From positions 1-7,336 of the forward strand of contig CALXZR010000004.1 in NCBI GenBank assembly GCA_944393295.1: 7,336 bases of DNA, in the 5' to 3' direction. A program made the position numbers and the translations under genes. This DNA comes from an uncultured Clostridia bacterium. Lineage in GTDB: Bacteria > Bacillota_A > Clostridia > TANB77 > CAG-508. A model generated the notes under the pieces. It was given only the letters and a program-made list of their open reading frames with translations, did no database searches and had not been told where the DNA came from. The stretch's first letter is position 1; each line of letters opens with the position of its first letter. This document shows positions 1 to 6,009 of this stretch, one piece after another.

Positions 1-108
1 TATGGGGATAAAGCCCATACTCTACAATTAATATCCAATTTTTATAAAATAAAATTAATTTTAAAAATAGTAGAAAAAGAAAAGACTGTTGTACAAAATA
101 TTTTTTAA
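1..108 (+). CDS. Possible 3' end of an unidentified gene (partial, enters from the left edge)
   Basis: Reading from base 1 in the first forward frame gives 35 codons without a stop, ending in TAA at 106-108. The product is hydrophilic and Lys/Ile-rich, beginning YGDKAH and ending TVVQNIF. I recognise no family. A stretch this long without a stop is mildly unlikely by chance in such A+T-rich DNA, and the other two forward frames close early. A plus-strand terminator at 127-151 sits where a rightward gene would need one, which is the best support. Against it, the reading frame is short, its start lies outside the window, and its last codons overlap the terminator hairpin of the convergent pilin gene. 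It may simply be intergenic sequence. Confidence 0.35.
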   Translation, partial: YGDKAHTLQLISNFYKIKLILKIVEKEKTVVQNIF

Positions 109-125
109 TACTTTGTCAACAGTCT
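71..125 (-). terminator. Intrinsic terminator of the prepilin-like gene (leftward)
   Basis: A long imperfect hairpin: AGACTGTTG (83-91) pairs with CAACAGTCT (117-125). Inside it ACAAA (93-97) pairs with TTTGT (112-116), and a 4-bp A/T stem (99-102 with 107-110) closes a TTTT loop. Read leftward, the hairpin is followed by a T-rich tract (complement of 71-82, TTTCTTTTTCTA). It lies 25 bases past the stop codon of the gene at 150-698, so it most likely ends that transcript. Confidence 0.7.
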
Positions 126-126
126 G

Positions 127-151
127 AAGCACTAGTTTTAGTGCTTTTTTT
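127..151 (+). terminator. Intrinsic terminator for rightward transcription
   Basis: AAGCACTA (127-134) and TAGTGCTT (139-146) form a perfect 8-bp stem with a GTTT loop, running directly into seven T residues on the plus strand. Read leftward there is no T tract after the stem, so it is oriented for transcription coming from the left edge. This supports a rightward gene ending near base 108. It overlaps the last codon of the convergent pilin gene. Confidence 0.75.
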
Positions 152-698
152 ATTTTACTGGATGATTTATATCTAAAGCTCCAATGTTTACAATTTCCGA
201 ACTTTCTGATACTTTTGGTTTATAACAAACTTCACAATCTGCTCCTAAAGTAACTTGTTCACCAGAAGTAGTTACCGTTCTCCTAATTGCAAACACATCT
301 CCTTCTTCCCAAGTTCCTCTTCCATATTTAGTAATATTTCTTTTTAGTCCATCAATCTTTATTATGTAATATCTATATCCATTATCATCTTTAGCAGCAT
401 CATAATCAATTATATCTTTTTCTGTATCAAAAAAATCTCTAAGCAATATATCTGTATTATATTTTGTTTCTAAGTCTTTTCCTAAGGTTTCATTATAAAC
501 AGCAAGGTATTTTTCTGCTGTCAAAGTTTTTAATTCTTCTAAAACTTCACTTTGATTATAAGTTGATTCAACTGTTGTTGCTCTTGAAATAATTCCATTT
601 TCTCCTAATGTTAGTGCAATTGATACACCTGCTAAAATTAATAAAACTATTATTGTTATTACTAATGCAATTAATGTTAAGCCATTATTTTGTTTCAT
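150..698 (-). CDS. Prepilin-like protein (type IV pilin/pseudopilin N-terminal signal)
   Basis: A 182-residue protein whose N-terminus is a class III (prepilin) signal: a short basic leader MKQNNG, then LTLIALVITIIVLLILAGV as the hydrophobic helix (residues 7-25). By analogy with the family, a prepilin peptidase would cut after Gly6 and methylate Leu7, and the helix would anchor or polymerise the protein at the membrane. The usual Glu at +5 is Ala11. The remaining 150 or so residues are a polar exported domain: a helical part (about 43-70), then a probable beta-rich part ending with a CEVC pair (Cys155, Cys158). The start is ATG with AAGGAGA (704-710) five bases upstream. No peptidase, assembly ATPase or second pilin is visible nearby, so this looks like a lone (pseudo)pilin. 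Whether it builds a pilus, serves a secretion or competence pseudopilus, or is only an anchored surface protein cannot be told. Confidence 0.8.
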   Translation of the reverse strand: MKQNNGLTLIALVITIIVLLILAGVSIALTLGENGIISRATTVESTYNQSEVLEELKTLTAEKYLAVYNETLGKDLETKYNTDILLRDFFDTEKDIIDYDAAKDDNGYRYYIIKIDGLKRNITKYGRGTWEEGDVFAIRRTVTTSGEQVTLGADCEVCYKPKVSESSEIVNIGALDINHPVK

Positions 699-712
699 GG
701 TTTTCTCCTTAT

Positions 713-753
713 TTTTACATTTATATATATATTGTACATATATAAATGTAAAA
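713..753. promoter_or_regulatory. Perfect 16-bp inverted repeat overlapping the pilin promoter (possible operator)
   Basis: TTTTACATTTATATAT (713-728) and its exact complement ATATATAAATGTAAAA (738-753) are separated by nine bases. One arm fills almost the whole -35/-10 spacer of the pilin promoter; the other covers the expected transcription start. The -10 box lies in the gap. This geometry suits a DNA operator. In dnaE read-through RNA it could also fold into a hairpin just upstream of the pilin ribosome binding site, but no U tract follows, so a terminator role is weak. Confidence 0.5.
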
Positions 754-759
754 TTTCAA
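731..759 (-). promoter_or_regulatory. Promoter of the prepilin-like gene
   Basis: On the minus strand, TTGAAA (complement of 754-759) and TACAAT (complement of 731-736) are separated by exactly 17 bases, a near-consensus sigma-A promoter. Transcription would start near 724, giving a leader of about 25 nt with the AAGGAGA site. The promoter lies in the 80-base gap after the dnaE stop, so the pilin gene can be expressed independently of dnaE. Confidence 0.65.
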
Positions 760-778
760 TTATTTTATTACTAAAATT

Positions 779-3700
779 TTATATTATATTTACATTTTCT
801 TTTCCAACAATTTGTTCAAATTTTGAAAGTATTTTATCTGTTAAGAAAATTGCTCCACATGGTTTAACAATTTCTTCTTCTGTAATTTGCATTTTACTAT
901 TTGCCCTTTCACCACTAAAAAATTTTATTGCTCCTCTTAGTTTATCCTTTTGCTCTTCTGTTAAAGTTGTTATATTAATATTTAGAGTTTTAATTTTATT
1001 ATGTTCACTTTTATTACTTATATTTTGTGACGTGTTATTATTTTTTCTTAAATCTTCCTCATCGAAATCAGAAATAGTAGTAGCAATTATCTTTGGTTCT
1101 TCATCTTCACGAATGCTAAGTCTACCTTCAATAAAGACTATATTTTGTTCTATTATTGATGTGCTATATTTAGAATAACAACTATCAAAAGCTATAACTT
1201 CTGCTATACCATGTACATCTTCTATTGTTATAAAAGCCATAATAGTATTCTTTTTTGTAAATTTCTTTTTTACTTTGCTTATAATTCCTGCAAATTTTAT
1301 ATTTTGTCCATCTTTATAATTAGCTGTTTTTCCAAATTCTTGCAAATCGTCATTTATTTGTAATAAATCTAAAGTACTAATATTTGTATTTTTTTCTATT
1401 AATTCTTTATATTTTTCTAATGGATGACCAGAAATATAAATACCAAGTACCTCTTTTTCCATACTTAGAAGATCTTTTTTATCCATCTCTTCTTTTTCTT
1501 CAAAAGTATATTTTTGAGTTTCTTGTATTTCCTCTGTTTGACTTAATAAATCAAACATTGAAACTTGATCTTCCATACCTTTTTTATTATAGCTACTAAT
1601 CGTATCTACAATATTTTCAAAAGAAGCAAGCAAAGTTGCTCTGTTTTTTCCTAGCTCATCAAAAGCTCCTGCTTTAATTAAACTTTCTAAGCATTTTTTA
1701 TTTACTGCTTCATCTTTTATTCTTTCGCAAAAAGAAGTAAAACTCTCGTATGGTCCATTCTTTTTTCTTTCTTCAACAATGCTATTAATTGCAGCTAATC
1801 CAACATTTTTTATACTACCTAAACCAAATCTAATTTTATTTTTTGAAACAGTAAACTTGGTTTCACTTTCATTAATGCTCGGATTTAAAATTTCAATTCC
1901 CATATTTTTGCATTCTTCTATATATAAAGGTACTTTATCTAAATTTCCTAAAAAGCTATTTAGAGTTGCTGCCATTAATTCTTCTTGATAATATGCTTTT
2001 AAATATGCTGTTCTATATGATACTACTGCATATGCAGCTGCATGTGATTTATTAAATGCATATTTTGCAAACTCTGCCATCTCGTCAAAAATTTTATTAG
2101 CAGACTCTGCGTCAATCCCATTTCTAACGCATCCAGGAACTATAACATTTCCTTCTTCATCTACCTGTCCATTAATAAATACTTCTCTTTCTTTTGCCAT
2201 TACATCTAGCTTTTTCTTTCCCATTGCTCTACGAACTAAATCAGCTCTACCTAAAGAATATCCAGCTAAGTCTCTAACAATTTGCATTACCTGTTCCTGA
2301 TAAACCATACATCCATAAGTTACATTTAAAATTGGCTCTAGAGCTGGATGAGTATATTCATTATGACCTGGATTTTGTTTTCCTCTAATATATCTTGGAA
2401 TTTGATCCATAGGTCCTGGTCGATATAAAGAAACTCCTGCAACAATATCTTCAAAGCAGTCTGGTTTTAATTCCTTCATAAAGTTTGTAATTCCCGCACT
2501 TTCAAATTGGAAAATACCATAAGTTTTTCCTTCCTGCCATAGCTTATAAACTTTTGGATCATCCATTTTTTCATCAAATTTAACGTCTATACCTCTATTT
2601 TGTTTTATTAAATCCATACAATTTGCTATAACACTTAAAGTTCTTAGTCCTAAAAAGTCCATTTTTAAAAGACCTAATTCTTCTAATAAAGTCATTGTAT
2701 ATTGTGCTACAACATTGCCATCATTTACATAAAGAGGTACATAAGTATCTACAGGGTTCTTTGTAATTACAACTCCACAAGCATGTGTTGATGCATTTCT
2801 AGGCATTCCTTCTAGACCTCTTGATATATCTATTATTTTTTTGGTAATTTCATCAGATTCATATAATTCACGTAATTCTCTATTTTCTTCTAAAGCTTTA
2901 TCTATAGTTATATGAAGTTCCATTGGTATCATTTTAGCAAGCTTATCCACTTCACCATATGGTACATCTAAAACTCTTCCAACATCACGAATAACGCTTC
3001 TAGCAGACATTGTACCAAAAGTAACAATTTGAGAAACATGATCTCTTCCATATTTTCTAGCTACATAATCTATAACTTCTTGCCTTCTCTCGTCAGAAAA
3101 ATCCACATCAAAATCTGGCATACTAATTCTTTCTGGATTTAGAAATCTCTCAAAAAGCAAATTATATTTTAGTGGATCTATGTCAGTTATTCCAATTGCA
3201 TAAGCCGCAATTGAACCTGCACCAGAACCACGACCTGGACCAACTGGTATTCCTACTGATTTAGCATAATTAATATAATCCCAAACTATTAAGTAATAGT
3301 CCACATATCCCATTTTCTCTATAATCTTAGTTTCATACTCTAATCTATCTAAAACTTCTTTTCCTGGATTTTCTCCGTATCTTTCTTTTATACCTTCATT
3401 ACATAATTTTCTAAAATACTCTTCATGTGTTTTAAACTCCTCTGGAACATCATAATTTGGTAGTTTAGTAACACCAAATTCAAATTCAAAATTACATTTA
3501 TCTGCAATCTTTACTGTGTTTTCAATAGCTTCTGGAACATTTGAAAAATAATCTGCCATCTCTTCTTTAGATTTTACATAGAATTCATTAGTTTCAAAAC
3601 GCATTCTATCTTCATCTGTCATTTTTTTTCCAGTTTGGATGCATAGTAAAATTTCATGGTTGTAACTATCCTCTTGTTTTAAATAATGTGCATCATTTGT

Positions 3701-4306
3701 AGCAACTAATGGAATATCTAGTTCTTTAGATAAAGCAATTAAATTTTGATTTGCCACAACTTGCTCTGCTAAACCATTGTTTTGTATTTCTAAATAATAG
3801 TCTTCTCCAAAAACACTTTTATGCCATAGAGCTGCTTCTTTAGCCTTTTCTATATCCTTATTCATTATAGCACGATTAACTTCTCCAGCTAAACATGCAC
3901 TTAAACAAATTAAACCATCTTTATATTTTTCCAATATTTCATGATCTATACGAGGCTTATAATAATATCCTTCTGTATAAGATAATGAAACTAATTTTAT
4001 TAGATTTTGGTAACCTTCTTTATTTTTTGCAAGCAAAATTAGATGATAATATTTATCATCTATTCCCGGTTCTTTTTGAAATCTACTTCTAGGTGCAACA
4101 TATACTTCACAACCTATTATAGGTTTTATACCTTCTTTTTGACATTCTTTAAAAAAGCCAACTGCTCCAAACATAACCCCATGGTCTGTTAATGCAATTG
4201 CCTTCATTCCCAATTCTTTAGCTCTTTTTGGTAAATCTTTAATTCTACACATTCCATCTAATAAGCTATATTCACTATGTATGTGTAAATGTACAAAATC
4301 TGGCAT
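779..4306 (-). CDS. dnaE: DNA polymerase III subunit alpha (DnaE)
   Basis: A full-length 1175-residue C-family replicative polymerase that synthesises DNA at the replication fork. Domains in order: a PHP domain (about 5-210) with all nine expected metal ligands present (H8, H10, D17, H42, E67, H88, C138, D205, H207); the palm and active site, with GPGRGSGAGS at 356-365, PDFDVDF at 397-403 giving catalytic D400 and D402, and KMDFLGLRTL giving the third Asp, D550; fingers and the beta-clamp-binding region (about 560-910, including FNKSHAAAYA at 751-760); a helix-hairpin-helix segment near 855-885; an OB-fold near 1003-1075; and a C-terminal tail of about 85 residues. The intact PHP site suggests metal-dependent proofreading, as in other PHP-competent DnaE enzymes; that is inference. 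The start is ATG with AGAGGAG (4313-4319) six bases upstream. In many Firmicutes DnaE works beside PolC; PolC is not in this window. Confidence 0.97.
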   Translation of the reverse strand: MPDFVHLHIHSEYSLLDGMCRIKDLPKRAKELGMKAIALTDHGVMFGAVGFFKECQKEGIKPIIGCEVYVAPRSRFQKEPGIDDKYYHLILLAKNKEGYQNLIKLVSLSYTEGYYYKPRIDHEILEKYKDGLICLSACLAGEVNRAIMNKDIEKAKEAALWHKSVFGEDYYLEIQNNGLAEQVVANQNLIALSKELDIPLVATNDAHYLKQEDSYNHEILLCIQTGKKMTDEDRMRFETNEFYVKSKEEMADYFSNVPEAIENTVKIADKCNFEFEFGVTKLPNYDVPEEFKTHEEYFRKLCNEGIKERYGENPGKEVLDRLEYETKIIEKMGYVDYYLIVWDYINYAKSVGIPVGPGRGSGAGSIAAYAIGITDIDPLKYNLLFERFLNPERISMPDFDVDFSDERRQEVIDYVARKYGRDHVSQIVTFGTMSARSVIRDVGRVLDVPYGEVDKLAKMIPMELHITIDKALEENRELRELYESDEITKKIIDISRGLEGMPRNASTHACGVVITKNPVDTYVPLYVNDGNVVAQYTMTLLEELGLLKMDFLGLRTLSVIANCMDLIKQNRGIDVKFDEKMDDPKVYKLWQEGKTYGIFQFESAGITNFMKELKPDCFEDIVAGVSLYRPGPMDQIPRYIRGKQNPGHNEYTHPALEPILNVTYGCMVYQEQVMQIVRDLAGYSLGRADLVRRAMGKKKLDVMAKEREVFINGQVDEEGNVIVPGCVRNGIDAESANKIFDEMAEFAKYAFNKSHAAAYAVVSYRTAYLKAYYQEELMAATLNSFLGNLDKVPLYIEECKNMGIEILNPSINESETKFTVSKNKIRFGLGSIKNVGLAAINSIVEERKKNGPYESFTSFCERIKDEAVNKKCLESLIKAGAFDELGKNRATLLASFENIVDTISSYNKKGMEDQVSMFDLLSQTEEIQETQKYTFEEKEEMDKKDLLSMEKEVLGIYISGHPLEKYKELIEKNTNISTLDLLQINDDLQEFGKTANYKDGQNIKFAGIISKVKKKFTKKNTIMAFITIEDVHGIAEVIAFDSCYSKYSTSIIEQNIVFIEGRLSIREDEEPKIIATTISDFDEEDLRKNNNTSQNISNKSEHNKIKTLNINITTLTEEQKDKLRGAIKFFSGERANSKMQITEEEIVKPCGAIFLTDKILSKFEQIVGKENVNII

Positions 4307-4360
4307 ATAAAACTCCTCTACAAATAAATTATTGTATTATTTATTATCAAATTTTTTATT

Positions 4361-4389
4361 GTTATATCATATCTTTATTTTTTTATCAA
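4361..4389 (-). promoter_or_regulatory. Promoter of dnaE
   Basis: On the minus strand, TTGATA (complement of 4384-4389) and TATAAC (complement of 4361-4366) are separated by 17 bases. The start site would be near 4354, leaving a leader of about 48 nt before the dnaE ATG. It is divergent from the RNA promoter at 4423-4451, with the two -35 boxes about 33 bases apart. Confidence 0.6.
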
Positions 4390-4422
4390 CATTTTATAAT
4401 ATATAAAAATCAAGAAATATTA

Positions 4423-4451
4423 TTGACTTTTTGTAAACTAGAAATTATACT
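4423..4451 (+). promoter_or_regulatory. Promoter of the plus-strand structured RNA
   Basis: TTGACT (4423-4428) and TATACT (4446-4451) lie 17 bases apart on the plus strand, close to the sigma-A consensus. The predicted start is about 4458. No conventional plus-strand protein gene follows, so the transcript must be an RNA or something very short. Confidence 0.65.
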
Positions 4452-4457
4452 ATTATT

Positions 4458-4714
4458 GTATTTTTTTGGCGAATAGTGCCGCATCTTGTTGCAGAAATGT
4501 AATGAGCTTTAGAAGAAAGAGGTGTTTAAACATGAAAATGCGATTGCATCAAAAACAACGGTCACGCATTCATCTTTGGGCTGTCTTTTAGGGTTCTAAG
4601 CGTTGTTAACTTATGTTCCCTTTTTGAAAGACTTAGGCTCTTAGGTTGAATATAGTGTGGTCGGCTTAGGGGTTTAAGCACAACAAAATCCCCCTCATGC
4701 TACTGAGGGGGATC
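4458..4714 (+). ncRNA. Candidate structured small RNA, 6S (ssrS)-like architecture
   Basis: This segment is visibly richer in G+C than its surroundings, has no long reading frame, and lies between a plus-strand promoter and a GC-rich hairpin. Pairing by hand gives a rod. The closing stem is GCCGCAT (4478-4484) with GTGTGGT (4655-4661), or alternatively 4474-4481 with 4662-4668. A large asymmetric bubble follows (4485-4503 opposite 4641-4654). The distal arm is GAGCTTTAG (4504-4512) with CTTAGGCTC (4632-4640), AAAGAGG (4516-4522) with CCCTTTT (4618-4624), AACATGA (4529-4535) with TTATGTT (4611-4617), and AACAACG (4554-4560) with CGTTGTT (4601-4607). A closing stem, central bubble and long arm over roughly 200 nt match 6S RNA, the RNA polymerase-binding regulator. 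I identify the class by shape only, without a diagnostic sequence motif. Ends are approximate. It could be another sRNA class. Confidence 0.5.
4685..4713 (-). terminator. GC-rich terminator hairpin, rqcP operon end (probably shared by both strands)
   Basis: ATCCCCCTCA (4688-4697) and TGAGGGGGAT (4704-4713) form a perfect 10-bp stem with a TGCTAC loop. Leftward, it begins ten bases past the rqcP stop and is followed by TTTTGTTGTG, giving a fair U tract. Rightward, it closes the structured RNA, but only CTCCCAACTTTT follows, so it is weaker in that direction. The simplest reading is one hairpin between convergent units. Confidence 0.75.
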
Positions 4715-4723
4715 TCCCAACTT

Positions 4724-4960
4724 TTATAAAATTTTTATTAGTTCTCCTAAATCTTTTCCTGCAACTTTAGGAATTTTTATTATCTGAAATTTAGAAACCT
4801 TATCTCCAAATTTTATTTCTACTATATCTCCTTCTTTTACTTCATAGCTAGGTTTTACTACTCTTCCATTTACAGAAACCCTACCCATATCAGCTGCATC
4901 ATTTGCAACAGTTCTTCTTTTTATTACCCTACTAACTTTTAAAAATTTGTCTAATCTCAT
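4724..4960 (-). CDS. rqcP: RqcP, S4-domain RNA-binding protein of ribosome-associated quality control (YabO family)
   Basis: A 78-residue protein consisting almost entirely of one S4 RNA-binding domain: MRLDKFLKVSRVIKRRTVAN at residues 1-20, then GRVSVNGRVVKP and a beta-rich half ending in KEGDIVEIKFG. The opening is nearly the signature of Bacillus YabO/RqcP. That protein sits with RqcH on obstructed 50S subunits and supports addition of C-terminal alanine tails to stalled chains. Arg2 and Arg16, basic residues of the family's RNA-binding face, are present. It is slightly shorter than the Bacillus protein (about 86 residues), lacking its charged C-terminal tail. It is the second gene of an operon: its Shine-Dalgarno AGAGGAGAAGG directly follows the upstream TAG, which suggests translational coupling, although the spacing to the ATG is long (about 14 bases). 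The family start MRLDKF fixes this ATG. RqcH is not in the window. Confidence 0.9.
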   Translation of the reverse strand: MRLDKFLKVSRVIKRRTVANDAADMGRVSVNGRVVKPSYEVKEGDIVEIKFGDKVSKFQIIKIPKVAGKDLGELIKIL

Positions 4961-4985
4961 CTTTTATACTTTTGCCTTCTCCTCT

Positions 4986-5876
4986 CTAAAATTCAAAATA
5001 ATTTTTATATTTATTATATGTTCCTATCCAAATATCATCATCATATAATTTAAAATATTTGTAAATACCATTCGCATCACTTTTATACAAATTGTGATTT
5101 CTTTCTTTCATACTATTTTTAGCATCTACAAAAAATTGATGTCTTATTTTTCCATTTCCAATTAGTGCTGCATAGGTTAAACTCATTAAAACTCTATCTT
5201 CATCTAGAATTCCACATTTTTTTATTTTTTCTTTTACAAAATCTGTTTTATACGGAATTAGCCTTTTTTCAACTTCTACTTGTTTATTTTTTATGTGTAA
5301 AATTATATATTCTGCTTCTGCTTTATAATATGGAGATACTCCCATACAACCTGCATTTACTATTAATTTTCCATTTACTCTTCTATACCATACTGGCTCA
5401 TGAGTATGTCCAAATACTAATACATCTTCTTCTAAGCTTTTTGTATATTTATCTATTAAGTCTTCTCTAACTTTATGTATTTGCTCTTCAACGCTCTCTG
5501 GTGATCCATGTACAATTTTTAACTTTACACCTTCAAATTCTAAATTTAAACTAGTTGGTAAAGAACATACTAATTTTAAATTTTCTTTAGAAAGTTCGTT
5601 ATTCATAAATATAGTATTCCTAAACTGTATATTTTTCCAAGAATAATGTGCTCTATTATATTCTTTTAAATATTCTTCTTTATTTCCTTCTATTAAATAG
5701 TCACTTATGTTTTTTATTGTTTCTAAAGTCTCGTTTCCAAAAGGAAGATCGTTAACTAAATCTCCTGGAAAAATATATTTATCAACACCATTTTCTCTAG
5801 CATCTAATAATACTTGTTCTAAAGCAACGCTATTTCCATGTACATCTGATATTACTGCAATTTTTATTTTTCTCAC
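4986..5876 (-). CDS. Calcineurin-like metallophosphoesterase
   Basis: A soluble 296-residue protein. The first 200 or so residues carry the dimetal phosphoesterase signature in order: DVHGN (Asp11, His13), PGDL (Asp39), EGN (Asn65), VHGSPE (His123) and GHTHEP (His157, His159), followed by the usual NAGCMG segment (174-179). These residues would bind two metals and hydrolyse a phosphoester. The substrate cannot be read from sequence; relatives include diadenosine-tetraphosphatase-like, YfcE-type and phosphodiesterase enzymes. The GNHD motif is GNKE here, so the usual proton-donating His is missing, which is also seen in some subfamilies. Residues from about 210 form a C-terminal extension (KKCGILDEDRVLMSLTYAAL and after) that I do not recognise. 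It is the first gene of an operon with rqcP, with its own promoter. The annotated start is GTG inside an SD-like AGAGGTGAG, so the true start is uncertain. Confidence 0.88.
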   Translation of the reverse strand: MRKIKIAVISDVHGNSVALEQVLLDARENGVDKYIFPGDLVNDLPFGNETLETIKNISDYLIEGNKEEYLKEYNRAHYSWKNIQFRNTIFMNNELSKENLKLVCSLPTSLNLEFEGVKLKIVHGSPESVEEQIHKVREDLIDKYTKSLEEDVLVFGHTHEPVWYRRVNGKLIVNAGCMGVSPYYKAEAEYIILHIKNKQVEVEKRLIPYKTDFVKEKIKKCGILDEDRVLMSLTYAALIGNGKIRHQFFVDAKNSMKERNHNLYKSDANGIYKYFKLYDDDIWIGTYNKYKNYFEF

Positions 5877-5892
5877 CTCTTTTTACGTTAAA

Positions 5893-5921
5893 ATTATACC
5901 ATTTGCAAAAAGCTATTTCAA
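5893..5921 (-). promoter_or_regulatory. Promoter of the phosphoesterase-rqcP operon
   Basis: On the minus strand, TTGAAA (complement of 5916-5921) is followed after exactly 17 bases by a perfect TATAAT (complement of 5893-5898). Transcription would begin near 5886, only about ten bases before the GTG called as start. This bears on the start-codon question for the gene. Confidence 0.75.
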
Positions 5922-5965
5922 GTTGTTTATCTATATTCTTTGGTCGTGTTTCATATTTAGAGCAT

Positions 5966-5994
5966 AAAAAAAGACTTTCTTTATGAAGAAAGTC
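5966..5994 (-). terminator. Intrinsic terminator after the small membrane protein gene
   Basis: GACTTTCTT (5973-5981) pairs with AAGAAAGTC (5986-5994) around a TATG loop. Read leftward the stem runs directly into seven T residues (complement of 5966-5972). It lies 15 bases past the TGA stop at 6010, separating that gene from the phosphoesterase operon. Confidence 0.85.
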
Positions 5995-6009
5995 AAAAAA
6001 ATTATTTTT

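Noticed and set aside
1..19. TATGGG...CCCATA inverted repeat at the left edge
   Set aside because: A 6-bp stem cut by the window edge, with no T tract next to it on the visible side; too little to call.
690..1178. Plus-strand reading frame of 162 codons
   Set aside because: It is the reverse-strand shadow of the dnaE 3' end and its downstream gap; hydrophobic Leu/Ile/Ser-rich translation typical of antisense A+T-rich coding DNA, with no motif. The match to DnaE on the other strand is decisive.
1384..4092. Short plus-strand reading frames at 1384-1599, 1779-1988 and 3895-4092
   Set aside because: All lie inside dnaE on the opposite strand, encode low-complexity hydrophobic peptides and have no supporting context.
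4523..4532. TGTTTAAACA palindrome as a protein-binding site
   Set aside because: A ten-base palindrome is common in A+T-rich DNA, and here it lies inside the RNA rod, between the SD-like sequence and the ATG; no independent support for an operator.
4458..4714. tmRNA, RNase P RNA, large SRP RNA, T-box leader or a common riboswitch in the dnaE-rqcP gap
   Set aside because: The hallmark sequences I would expect are absent: no GGAAGGAAGCAGC of SRP RNA, no tRNA-like ends or tag frame of tmRNA, no TGGNACCGCG T-box, no RNase P core, and no downstream plus-strand gene for a riboswitch or T-box to control.
5165..5967. Plus-strand reading frames at 5165-5470 and 5707-5967
   Set aside because: They are antisense to the phosphoesterase, whose metal-binding motifs are intact on the minus strand.
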